A stretch of DNA of 64,000 bases from a virus, in IMG/VR virus record IMGVR_UViG_3300027977_000033, positions 1 to 64,000 of that record; one strand, written 5' to 3'. The first letter of the stretch is position 1. The number at the start of each line of letters is the position of its first letter. The position numbers and the translations under genes were made by a program. Positions 36,736-43,370 of this stretch are shown here, in pieces. The notes beneath the pieces are model-generated. The model was not told the DNA's origin. It saw nothing but the letters and a program-made list of their open reading frames with translations, and did not search any database.

Positions 36736-37052
36736 CCGAGTGTCGGGATTAAGCTGGATAAGAACTTGGGGAAGGACTTCTCCACCTTGCACCCGCTCAC
36801 CAAGGATTCTGCATCGTGGATACCACGAGCCTTCAATTCCCCGATCAGCTTGGTCACGGAGATGTCAGACCTCGAGCCTTGGCTGGCCGTGATCTGCCAC
36901 TTGAGACCTTGGAAGTGTGTCACTCCCTGCTTCTCGAGTGCCGTCTTGAACACGGGCATGATGCTCTCTCGGAGCTTGTCCGCATTCAACTTGGTCTGGT
37001 TGTACTCGCCGAACAAGTCCACTTGTTCTGCTGTGTATATTAGTTTGCTCAT
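36732..37052 (-). CDS. Hypothetical protein (106 aa)
   Basis: 106 residues with a strong AAAGGAGGAAC site. Contains YTAEQVDLFGEYNQTKLNAD, then KLIGELKARGIHDAESLVSG; mostly helical. The Lys/Ser-rich strand-turn VTHFQGLKWQITASQG may be a small sheet. Unknown function. Confidence 0.58.
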   Translation of the reverse strand: MSKLIYTAEQVDLFGEYNQTKLNADKLRESIMPVFKTALEKQGVTHFQGLKWQITASQGSRSDISVTKLIGELKARGIHDAESLVSGCKVEKSFPKFLSSLIPTLG

Positions 37053-37079
37053 ATGTTCCTCCTTTTATTGGTTGGTGTA

Positions 37080-37097
37080 CCCCACCTAACGGCGGGG
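37080..37097 (-). other. Short GC stem-loop between minus-strand genes
   Basis: CCCCACC and GGCGGGG flank a 4-base loop (TAAC), a 7-bp stem with one wobble. It lies between two genes and has no T-rich tail, so it is more likely an RNA-processing or stability hairpin than a terminator. Confidence 0.4.
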
Positions 37098-37104
37098 AAA
37101 TCTG

Positions 37105-37374
37105 TTAGCCCATAGCTTCTTCAGCTCGACGAGACGCCACTTCACTAATGGCCTCCTCCGCGGCGAGTTTGATATCTTCGGGGATAACCCCGTCGAAGTC
37201 GCACACCATAAGGTTATTGATCTCGACATCTTGGGTCACATACGACTCGTAGTGCTCGTGGTATCCGACTGGCCCGATGTCCTCCTTCTCAAGAGTGACG
37301 ACGACATCAGCGGTTACACAATACTCTTGGCCGTTATGTTTGAACTCTGTCTCTACATCGGTCTCCCAAGTCAT
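37105..37374 (-). CDS. Acidic hypothetical protein (89 aa)
   Basis: 89 residues, strand-rich start (GQEYCVTADVVVTLEKEDIG), helical end (DIKLAAEEAISEVASRRAEE). The ATG overlaps the upstream stop by ATGA. No known family. Confidence 0.55.
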   Translation of the reverse strand: MTWETDVETEFKHNGQEYCVTADVVVTLEKEDIGPVGYHEHYESYVTQDVEINNLMVCDFDGVIPEDIKLAAEEAISEVASRRAEEAMG

Positions 37375-37622
37375 ATTTCAAACTCCATTTGCTGGGCTAC
37401 TGGTTCAATCTGATAGCCATATGCCCAGTTGCCAGACGCTAGGTCGAACACGCAACCACTCTTCTCGGCCACGGGTATGGACTCCACGGGGTCTCCATAC
37501 TTGCCGCCGTCGGGGCACTTGTCGATGTTCACTACCTTGGTCTGCTTCCAGCCATCAGTTCCGAACGAACCCCGCCACCAGACGAGGTCACCTTTTTGGA
37601 TTGTCATTGGTTTGAGTGTCAT
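37371..37622 (-). CDS. Hypothetical protein (83 aa)
   Basis: I take ATG 37622, coupled by ATGA to the upstream stop, not a longer in-frame start. Contains MTIQKGDLVWWRGSFGTDGW and a later strand-rich end; the start resembles small SH3-like barrels. Function unknown. Confidence 0.55.
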   Translation of the reverse strand: MTLKPMTIQKGDLVWWRGSFGTDGWKQTKVVNIDKCPDGGKYGDPVESIPVAEKSGCVFDLASGNWAYGYQIEPVAQQMEFEI

Positions 37623-37807
37623 TTCGCCTCCCCAAACTCGACAACCCCGCAACGGTTCCCGTTGAGGTCGACGAGTTTCTCGGGGACGAACCCAGAGGCC
37701 ATCGAGTCGGATACTTCACCGAGGATTCTGGATATCTCGGCGAACATTCCGTTCTCCTCAAAGGCTTGGTTGCCCGTCTGAATTTCGATCTTGAACTTGT
37801 GTTTCAT
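37619..37807 (-). CDS. Small protein, paralogue A of a tandem pair (62 aa)
   Basis: 62 residues with RBS AAAAGGAGG. FKIEIQTGNQAFEENGMFAE, then LVDLNGNRCGVVEF, parallels the gene at 37898-38131 (FKVEVKVGGDAF, then LKDSNGNKVGTTDF). So this is a small duplicated family separated by one short frame. Role unknown. Confidence 0.6.
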   Translation of the reverse strand: MKHKFKIEIQTGNQAFEENGMFAEISRILGEVSDSMASGFVPEKLVDLNGNRCGVVEFGEAK

Positions 37808-37901
37808 TGTTATCCTCCTTTTGGTATTCGATCAGCACGGAGTATAGAATCTCCTGCCAGTCGTTGATTGCCTTGTCCATCTTGGATTTTGGATGCTTCA
37901 C
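37758..37901 (-). CDS. Short protein (47 aa), overlaps both neighbours
   Basis: GTG start at 37901 overlapping the upstream stop (GTGA). The product (MKHPKSKMDKAINDWQEILY, then SVLIEYQKEDNN) is helical and charged; its last 16 residues overlap paralogue A's start region. The coupling supports it, but it is short and unrecognised. Confidence 0.4.
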   Translation of the reverse strand: MKHPKSKMDKAINDWQEILYSVLIEYQKEDNNETQVQDRNSDGQPSL

Positions 37902-38131
37902 CGCTTGCCCTTCTTCTTGGGCACAGTCACGATGCGTTGTTCAATTCCAGCGTCGATAAAGTCGGTTGTCCCGACCTTATTCCCGTTGCTGTCTTTGAGA
38001 TACACGCAGACAAACTCTTTACGCATCTCATCGACGAGACCTTGGAATATCTTAGCCAATTCTGGCCAAGGTGTGGGCTGGAAAGCATCGCCTCCCACCT
38101 TCACCTCGACTTTGAATACTGCTTCGCTCAT
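37898..38131 (-). CDS. Small protein, paralogue B of a tandem pair (77 aa)
   Basis: 77 residues, strong AAAGGAGGAG site before ATG. FKVEVKVGGDAFQPTPWPEL, then LVDEMRKEFVCVYLKDSNGN, shares pattern and order with paralogue A downstream. Basic C-terminus KKKGKR. Function unknown. Confidence 0.6.
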   Translation of the reverse strand: MSEAVFKVEVKVGGDAFQPTPWPELAKIFQGLVDEMRKEFVCVYLKDSNGNKVGTTDFIDAGIEQRIVTVPKKKGKR

Positions 38132-38253
38132 AGGTCAACTCCTCCTTTCTTTAATAGCCATACCGCGGCAAAACCCAGCAGGATGCAGGGTAATACCCAT
38201 TGGCCGATCTTCCAGAACACGAGTGCCAGGAATACCGCATTCTCAATGGTCAT
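38128..38253 (-). CDS. Small membrane peptide (41 aa)
   Basis: 41 residues (MTIENAVFLALVFWKIGQWV, then LPCILLGFAAVWLLKK) with one long or two short membrane spans and a basic end. Both ends overlap neighbours by ATGA. Early phage membrane peptides of this size often act on the host envelope; the target is unknown. Confidence 0.6.
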   Translation of the reverse strand: MTIENAVFLALVFWKIGQWVLPCILLGFAAVWLLKKGGVDL

Positions 38254-38486
38254 TTACGCCTACCTACTTGGATGTTGGAGTTGCGATTCTCGAACCGAGT
38301 CCGATGATATCGCTTCTCCATGATTGCTTCGATGATGGGTTCGCTGGCTCGGTGGAATCGTTTGGACTTACGCCCAACATCTCCACTCCCTCGGATGCAT
38401 CGCACATCCACGAGGTCTCGCCTGCCCGTTATCTTGTCCCACTCTTGGGGGCGTTCGATTGGATTCAATATGATGTCGTCTTGCAT
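38250..38486 (-). CDS. Small basic protein (78 aa)
   Basis: 78 residues, Arg-rich (GRKSKRFHRASEPIIEAIME, then KRYHRTRFENRNSN). Likely binds nucleic acid or an acidic partner, by charge only. Overlaps the next gene upstream by 22 bases. Confidence 0.52.
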   Translation of the reverse strand: MQDDIILNPIERPQEWDKITGRRDLVDVRCIRGSGDVGRKSKRFHRASEPIIEAIMEKRYHRTRFENRNSNIQVGRRK

Positions 38487-38677
38487 ATACCTCCCATTTC
38501 CTCATAGGTCTCGCCTGCCAGAGCCAAGAAGTCATCCGACTCCTTTCTTGTTAGCTTGCAAGCCAGACCCAGAGCTTGTTGAGTAGCATCTGACTCGTCC
38601 TTGGCGTGGATACACACGGCCATACGGCCGAATGGATTCTCCCATGCCCAGACGAATACTCTGTATTCTTTTTGCAT
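38465..38677 (-). CDS. Small hypothetical protein (70 aa)
   Basis: 70 residues. KEYRVFVWAWENPFGRMAVC, then HAKDESDATQQALGLACKL; a strand-helix pattern typical of small domains that pack as a sheet on a helix. No known family. Confidence 0.52.
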   Translation of the reverse strand: MQKEYRVFVWAWENPFGRMAVCIHAKDESDATQQALGLACKLTRKESDDFLALAGETYEEMGGICKTTSY

Positions 38678-38686
38678 ATAGGCTTT

Positions 38687-38926
38687 CTATACCGCCCGCC
38701 CGCCTGCGAAAAGAACATTCCGCAGGACAGACTGCTGGCCTTTGCGATTGGTTATCTTCTTGTGGCGTTCAAAATCCTCGGGGTTCTTGAACACTTGCAG
38801 AATCCCACCCGTCTTGTGGTGGAAGTAAAGTGCTCCCCGATAGCGTGGGACTTCCACACTACGGGGAACACTTACTTTCCTCCCTACTGGATAAGGCGGG
38901 GTTCGGGTTACGACCCCGGCGTCCAC
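38687..38926 (-). CDS. Small basic hypothetical protein (79 aa)
   Basis: GTG start at 38926 is assumed; a later in-frame GTG is also possible. Contains YRGALYFHHKTGGILQVFKN, then RHKKITNRKGQQSVLRNVLF. Basic, without known family. Overlaps the upstream gene by 19 bases. Confidence 0.42.
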   Translation of the reverse strand: MDAGVVTRTPPYPVGRKVSVPRSVEVPRYRGALYFHHKTGGILQVFKNPEDFERHKKITNRKGQQSVLRNVLFAGGRAV

Positions 38927-39153
38927 ACGGGGAAGAGCTTGTCCAGCTCTGCCTGCGAGGGCATCTCGTATCGGATTTTGACTCCGAAGTCGGATGCTTT
39001 CGCATTCACCATCCGCAGGTCGGCGTTGTATTCACGCTGAGCCTGCTCGATGGCGAACTTGGGGTTGCGGTTGGCAGAACCTACATAGTCAACTCGGTTG
39101 AGCTTGGCTGAGTATGTTCCATTGGAATTGCATATGATGGTATGCTCTTTCAT
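38908..39153 (-). CDS. Hypothetical protein (81 aa)
   Basis: 81 residues beginning MKEHTIICNSNGTYSAKLNR, then NRNPKFAIEQAQREYNADLR; strand-rich start with an Asn/Arg-rich helix. RBS AGAAAGAGG before ATG. Function unknown. Confidence 0.55.
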   Translation of the reverse strand: MKEHTIICNSNGTYSAKLNRVDYVGSANRNPKFAIEQAQREYNADLRMVNAKASDFGVKIRYEMPSQAELDKLFPVWTPGS

Positions 39154-39224
39154 TGGTTACCTCTTTCTGTTTGGGTTTACCTTGTCTTACCTTCACCTAG
39201 CGATGAAGGGTGTAGAGTCCTCGG

Positions 39225-39386
39225 TTAAGGACTGTTCACCGTTCGCCTATCAAGGCGGATTATGTAGACATCGTCTCGGTCTTCGCTCCATCCTTTCTCT
39301 TTCAAGAAGGATTCGGCTCGCTCGAGATTCTCGAATCTCCCCGCGATGTATCCGTTGCGAATCACGAACCATTTATTTTTACGCAT
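39225..39386 (-). CDS. Small hypothetical protein (53 aa)
   Basis: ATG at 39386 with GAAAGGAGAA upstream. 53 residues: KNKWFVIRNGYIAGRFENLE, then RAESFLKEKGW. A strand-helix pattern; Lys/Arg-rich. It is the first gene of the long minus-strand operon and is divergent from the plus-strand HTH gene just 33 bases away. Confidence 0.58.
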   Translation of the reverse strand: MRKNKWFVIRNGYIAGRFENLERAESFLKEKGWSEDRDDVYIIRLDRRTVNSP

Positions 39387-39419
39387 TGCATTCTCCTTTC
39401 ATTTGGTTATATACTGCTT

Positions 39420-39935
39420 GTGCCCAAGAAGTTGGATATTGATTGGAAGGCCATAGAAGGTTTATACACTATGGGAATGAAACCCGATGCAATAGCCCAC
39501 ACATATAACCTTAACATTCAATCACTTCGAACAAGGATTAAAAGGGGTCAATGGAAGGTTCAAAAGGATGCACTACGGGCTCAAAAAGAGGTCATAGTGA
39601 CCCAAGATAGGGCTCAACTGGTTGCCAATGCTGGCACCGCCTATCAACAGAGGCTGATAAAGCATGTCGAAGCTGGGATGGGCGTCCTCGATGACAATCT
39701 CCCCACCACCCGCCCCGAAGTCTCCCAACACTTCGATGCGTTGGGTAAAGTGGATAAGATTGCGAGTCGGGCGTATGGATTAGAATCCACGGTGAACGGT
39801 GGACACTCCACAACCCTCAATCTTAACCTTTTGCGGGTGGATGGTCAACTTGACCCCATTCACCTAAAACCTTGCACCGCAGAGACTTCCACCGAAAAGC
39901 CACAAGTGATTGATATTCAGTCAGTTGCTACTTGA
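39420..39935 (+). CDS. Helix-turn-helix protein, small terminase or regulator candidate
   Basis: 171 residues from a GTG at 39420. Residues 7-45 (DWKAIEGLYTMGMKPDAIAH, then TYNLNIQSLRTRIKRGQW) form a clear helix-turn-helix. The middle is helical (RLIKHVEAGMGVLDDNL and DALGKVDKIASRAYGLE), as in small terminase subunits. It is the only plus-strand gene inside a 26-kb minus-strand region, divergent from the adjacent operon. It may be a small terminase, displaced from the large one by 14 kb, or a regulator that controls the divergent operon. No good ribosome site is seen. Confidence 0.55.
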   Translation: MPKKLDIDWKAIEGLYTMGMKPDAIAHTYNLNIQSLRTRIKRGQWKVQKDALRAQKEVIVTQDRAQLVANAGTAYQQRLIKHVEAGMGVLDDNLPTTRPEVSQHFDALGKVDKIASRAYGLESTVNGGHSTTLNLNLLRVDGQLDPIHLKPCTAETSTEKPQVIDIQSVAT

Positions 39936-39967
39936 CTTGATACATTACCTATTGTGCGACATTTGGG

Positions 39968-40153
39968 TTAGCTCTTCTTTTCTATGTAAAGTCGGCCATC
40001 CTCCATCCAGAGGATATCGCCGTTCTCCAAAGTTTTTCCCCGCCGTATGATGACGGACTTCGGGCGGTAGGTGTAGGGTTTGCGAACCCGATACATACCG
40101 CACTGCCGTATGCCGTCCATCGTGTTGCGTTTCATTCCAGTTGAATAGAACAT
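39968..40153 (-). CDS. Small basic hypothetical protein (61 aa)
   Basis: 61 residues, basic and Arg/Tyr-rich (YRVRKPYTYRPKSVIIRRGK, then GDILWMEDGRLYIEKKS). Strands near the end. It converges with the HTH gene on the opposite strand, 33 bases apart. No known family. Confidence 0.5.
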   Translation of the reverse strand: MFYSTGMKRNTMDGIRQCGMYRVRKPYTYRPKSVIIRRGKTLENGDILWMEDGRLYIEKKS

Positions 40154-40232
40154 ACTACCTGCTTTCTCCGCCTGTTAGCGGTGGCGAGGCAGGTGATGAG
40201 CCTGCCCCGCTGACCGATAACCCTTGGTAGGA

Positions 40233-40673
40233 TTAGCTATTGAGTTCGATAGCGGGTGCCTGATTGGCCTTAATGATGGCCAGCACCTGATCGAGCTTGT
40301 CTTCAGGCAAGGATGCAAGGGCTTCCAGCATCTTGCTCTGATCGTTCTTCTTCTCCACCTTTTCCCTGGGGATTTTCGGAACGGAGAAGCGGATAACGCC
40401 CGACTTGAGCGAACCATCCGCCTTGCTTGTAGTCTCCACAATCTTCTCCAATACCAATCCGCTAGCGCGGAACTTCTCCAGCCCTGCAACTGCCTTTACA
40501 TTCTCGGCGTTGCAATGGCGAGAGAACTCGGCACGATGCTCGGGTGAACCATAGACCAAGCCGTAGTGTTCAGAGTAACCTCTGAAATCCAATACCTTCT
40601 CGGTATTGGCGGTTGATGTTTTGTATTCACGGACGGACACCGCCCGATTGTTCTGTATGTTGATTAGTTTCAT
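40233..40673 (-). CDS. Hypothetical protein (146 aa)
   Basis: 146 residues with an AAGGAGAA site. Starts MKLINIQNNRAVSVREYKTS. Centre VVAGLEKF-like, with FSRHCNAENVKAVAGLEKFR, and a charged, helical C-terminus (DQSKMLEALASLPEDKLDQV). It lies just downstream of the bulged hairpin and the 1.3-kb non-coding region. Function unknown. Confidence 0.6.
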   Translation of the reverse strand: MKLINIQNNRAVSVREYKTSTANTEKVLDFRGYSEHYGLVYGSPEHRAEFSRHCNAENVKAVAGLEKFRASGLVLEKIVETTSKADGSLKSGVIRFSVPKIPREKVEKKNDQSKMLEALASLPEDKLDQVLAIIKANQAPAIELNS

Positions 40674-41510
40674 TTTCTATTCTCCTTATTATGGGGTTGA
40701 TTCTGCCCACCCTATCGGGCGAACAGATGACAACCCCCCACGAGTTAAGGCCTTCCCCGTTAGGGGTAAGAATCCTGCTCGCAAGGGGTTGTGGAGACTA
40801 CCGAATCTTTGGAAGATATTATGCTGGCCAAGCACCAAAGACTCTATTTGAATCGCATCCCGTTGGATGATCTTACTTGCCCACGCACCCTAGGTGACTT
40901 ATGCACACGGACGCTCCTACTCTCGACGAGGGAAAAGCCTAGGCCATCGCAAATGATGAGCGATGCCCTGCCCGCTTGATCGTGGGGCAATTTGGCCGTG
41001 GTAGCGGTTGCCCGCTTGATTAGGCTCAAATCCTGAAGGCGTGAGAGCGAATTCTTGCAAGATGGGAGGGAGCACCCTTGTAGCATCTACTGAACCCTTG
41101 CGGGTAGCATCGGTGGCCGTTTGCTTTAGAGAGCGAGTTGCCTCGCCCATCCTATTCACCCATCGGAGGGAATCGCCTTGAAGGCACATTTCACCTAGTC
41201 ACCTAGGTCATTCCTACTTCAAGCAGTCCAACCTCACGCTGATTTTCCAAAGAACTGAAAGATTGTGGGCAATAAGTTGAGGGAGATTCTTTGCCTAGTG
41301 TGCCTGGGTAAGTTGTTGATTATTAAGGACTTACAAGGATAGTTAAGTGTAAGCCGTTGAAGGTCAAGGGGTTAGAGGGACTCCCTATCTCCACACCCCC
41401 GCTGGCGACCAGGAAGCTATGATATATGGATGTGAAAAATTTAATTTATTTTTATCCCCTTTGGGCTAAAAACCCACCCTATTACACCCAAAACCGTAAA
41501 AACAAGCCCC
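40674..41510. other. Region with no convincing gene; scattered repeats
   Basis: About 840 bases. Frames of 80-90 codons exist on the minus strand (around 40844-41189) but have no ribosome site, no start context, and overlap each other in different frames. An 11-mer CCTAGGTGACT at 40889-40899 recurs inverted at 41197-41207. The stretch may hold regulatory RNA, origin parts or a decayed gene. Confidence 0.5.
40730..40792. repeat. Nested hairpin upstream of the 146-aa gene
   Basis: The outer arms ACAACCCC (40730-40737) and GGGGTTGT (40785-40792) pair, then CGAG (40741-40744) with CTCG (40778-40781), leaving a 3-by-3 internal loop. Inside, CCCC-GTTA-GGGG (40755-40766) forms a tight hairpin extended by CTT/AAG. 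The arrangement looks designed and could act as an RNA leader or cruciform. Confidence 0.55.
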
Positions 41511-41770
41511 AGGGTGGATTATCTTGATCCACCCTAATATAATCAACCCACCCCCTAAGTCGTTGATTTTCTTCTGTAGTGGTGTATATGGTGGATTATA
41601 TTTATAATATATAGTAGTGTATAATAAAATATAAGTATGGGCACAGCCCCATTTGTTATATAGGTAGCTCTTTCAAAAAGGCCCTTTTAATCCACCATAT
41701 ACACCACGTCTCAAGTAAATCAACGACTTACGTCGAAAAACCTAATCCACCCTCTTTTTCTTAATCCACC
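41511..41770. repeat. Candidate replication origin: inverted repeat with iteron-like 9-mers
   Basis: Two 43-base arms, 41556-41598 and 41688-41730, are inverted copies with 38 matches of 43. They flank an AT-rich 89-base centre (TATATTTATAATATATAG and similar). The 9-mer GGTGGATTA or its complement occurs five times exactly (41513-41521, 41590-41598, 41688-41696, 41743-41751, 41762-41770) and once with one change (41525-41533). A short hairpin sits at 41511-41535. GACTTACG repeats at 41725 and 41795. AT-rich centre plus iterons is typical of replication origins. Nearby primase-helicase and polymerase genes agree. Confidence 0.6.
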
Positions 41771-42006
41771 CCTTTTTGACCCTTGACTATCAAGGACTTA
41801 CGTTTTCGTCTTTTCGCCTTTGTAACTTCCTTAGGCTCAACAGCTTTCCAGATTTTGCAGTCTACATCCAGCTTTACGGACTCCTCCATGCAGAACCTAT
41901 ATATCTTCCATGACCAAGGATCCCATCCGAACCATGGAGTCCTAGATGTAAGGTCTCCGATCCAATAGTATAGATATGACACTGCGAACTGGAATCTCTT
42001 GATCAC
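41761..42006 (-). CDS. Possible basic protein next to origin (81 aa)
   Basis: GTG at 42006; a TAGGAG lies 14 bases upstream, a bit far. The product starts MIKRFQFAVSYLYYWIGDLT, is Trp/Tyr-rich in the middle (PWFGWDPWSWKIYRF) and ends with a Lys/Arg-rich tail (KRRKRKSLIVKGQ). Its composition looks protein-like, so I include it, but its 3' end overlaps the last iteron. Confidence 0.4.
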   Translation of the reverse strand: MIKRFQFAVSYLYYWIGDLTSRTPWFGWDPWSWKIYRFCMEESVKLDVDCKIWKAVEPKEVTKAKRRKRKSLIVKGQKGVD

Positions 42007-42117
42007 TTTTTCTTACATACTCCTATCTGCATGCAATTCAAAGGCTTTAGCTTTGTTTTGCAAATTAGAAGGAAAACAGATGCTAGGTTTTTTACGCCTA
42101 GACCTAGGATTGAAGGG

Positions 42118-42140
42118 CACAGACCGATTCATACTTGGTT
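42118..42140. repeat. 23-base direct repeat, copy 1
   Basis: CACAGACCGATTCATACTTG plus GTT; followed by GCCTCCATT a few bases on in both copies (42145 and 42331), so the similarity extends beyond the core. Confidence 0.65.
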
Positions 42141-42303
42141 AATAGCCTCCATTATCTGTCACTTTTTGACAGCTCCTCGCAAATTAGAAGGTGTTGTCAC
42201 AAATTCTACATAGTTTTTGTGACGCTCGACATGCATACTTTTTCGCAAAAAGGCGACATATAACAGACCGATGTGCATAGATTGTCGGTTTACAGCGACA
42301 TGA

Positions 42304-42326
42304 CACAGACCGATTCATACTTGGTT
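42304..42326. repeat. 23-base direct repeat, copy 2
   Basis: Exact second copy of the 42118 repeat, 186 bases away. The pair may be paired binding sites or remains of a duplication. Confidence 0.65.
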
Positions 42327-42529
42327 CACTGCCTCCATTCCAAACCGCTCGGTTCATATTGAAGGCTGGTTGAATAAGGAAGAGTTTCCAGTCCATATGT
42401 AAGTCTGGCTGGTATATGTTTTCATTTGCCCCGCACACTCCTGATCATTGACCCCTATATACCATTTTGGTACGAATCGTCTAGTGACATCCGCCCTCCC
42501 AGCCTTCCTAATTCTACTTGGCTGCTGGG

Positions 42530-43366
42530 TTATCGCTTTAGTAATGACCCGATCCAAGCCTTAACGCACTTGTCTATCTCACCGTACTTGCCCGGCTCAG
42601 TAAACCCCGAGCCTACCGAGTCGATCAGGTAGATCCCAAGGCAGTTCCTGATATCCCTGCTCTTGTGGATGAAGGAGCTGAGCTCCACCACCCTCCCCAT
42701 TATGTCCTCCGTGCTATATGAAAAACTCGGAAGCAGACATTTTGTAATCGCAGCGAACACTCCGGGAGCCATCGTGTCGATATCGTTTTTGAACTCCTTC
42801 CACTCCACGAGAGTTTGGATTGTAGAGCCCTTGGTGTAGAGCGTACCTATTGTCTGTGCCCCGATTGCTTTGATCAATTCGGCGAGGTCGTTGGCGTTGG
42901 GGTTCTGGCAAGAGAAGTAATCGTAGTCTATGGATAGAATCCATTTGTTGTCGCTAAACACCGGCGTGGATAAATCCGTCACCACCGTCAGGGAAAGGTC
43001 CTTCGCATCCCCCAACGTATTCCTCGGTGCATAATCTTCCTCTAAAAAGTAGAAGGGCACGGAGAGCGATGAGCCCAGTTTGATTCCCTGACCCGTCTTG
43101 CCAATCGAGAAGTTGTAAACCCCGTCCATGAAATCCATCGAGCTACGATCCTTAATCCAAGTTACTCGGTCCACCAATCCTAGATCCACCATCTTCGATA
43201 TAAAGTTGCCGATGTCTAGGTATCCGTTGAACATGGCCAAGTCGGAGTGGGCATCCACGTTCACAATCTCGAACGGGCCCTGAAGTCCGTCGTCCAGAAC
43301 CTTCCAGAACAATTCGTCGTGTTCTTGGAGATGACACACCTTCGGGATAGAACCTGGGGTGGTCAC
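42530..43366 (-). CDS. UPF0489 / peptide arginase-like protein
   Basis: 278 residues. I use GTG 43366, which follows GAGGAG near the end of the upstream gene. NVDAHSDL (Asp38, His40, Asp42) and WILSIDYDYFSC (Asp147, Asp149) match the DAHxD and SxDxD metal-binding motifs of the arginase/ureohydrolase fold, arranged as in UPF0489 proteins; some members are peptide arginases that change Arg to ornithine in RiPP peptides. In a phage this is unexpected. Possible roles: modifying a host or phage peptide, or a sensor. The active metal site looks intact by motif. It is directly after the primase-helicase gene. Confidence 0.68.
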   Translation of the reverse strand: MTTPGSIPKVCHLQEHDELFWKVLDDGLQGPFEIVNVDAHSDLAMFNGYLDIGNFISKMVDLGLVDRVTWIKDRSSMDFMDGVYNFSIGKTGQGIKLGSSLSVPFYFLEEDYAPRNTLGDAKDLSLTVVTDLSTPVFSDNKWILSIDYDYFSCQNPNANDLAELIKAIGAQTIGTLYTKGSTIQTLVEWKEFKNDIDTMAPGVFAAITKCLLPSFSYSTEDIMGRVVELSSFIHKSRDIRNCLGIYLIDSVGSGFTEPGKYGEIDKCVKAWIGSLLKR

Positions 43367-43370
43367 GTGA

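Larger units (their letters stand above)
42007..42529. other. Non-coding stretch with direct repeats
   Basis: About 520 bases with no supported gene. CACAGACCGATTCATACTTG followed by GTT occurs at 42118-42140 and 42304-42326; the short form ACAGACCGAT occurs again near 42263. GCAAATTAGAAGG occurs at 42060-42072 and 42179-42191. These repeated blocks suggest regulatory sites or duplicated leader sequences upstream of no gene in this orientation; it lies downstream of the arginase-like gene. Confidence 0.5.

Noticed and set aside
40844-41189. Two overlapping minus-strand frames of 80-90 codons in the gene-free stretch
   Set aside because: No ribosome site, two frames share the same DNA, and composition is not protein-like; kept as non-coding with a possible decayed gene.
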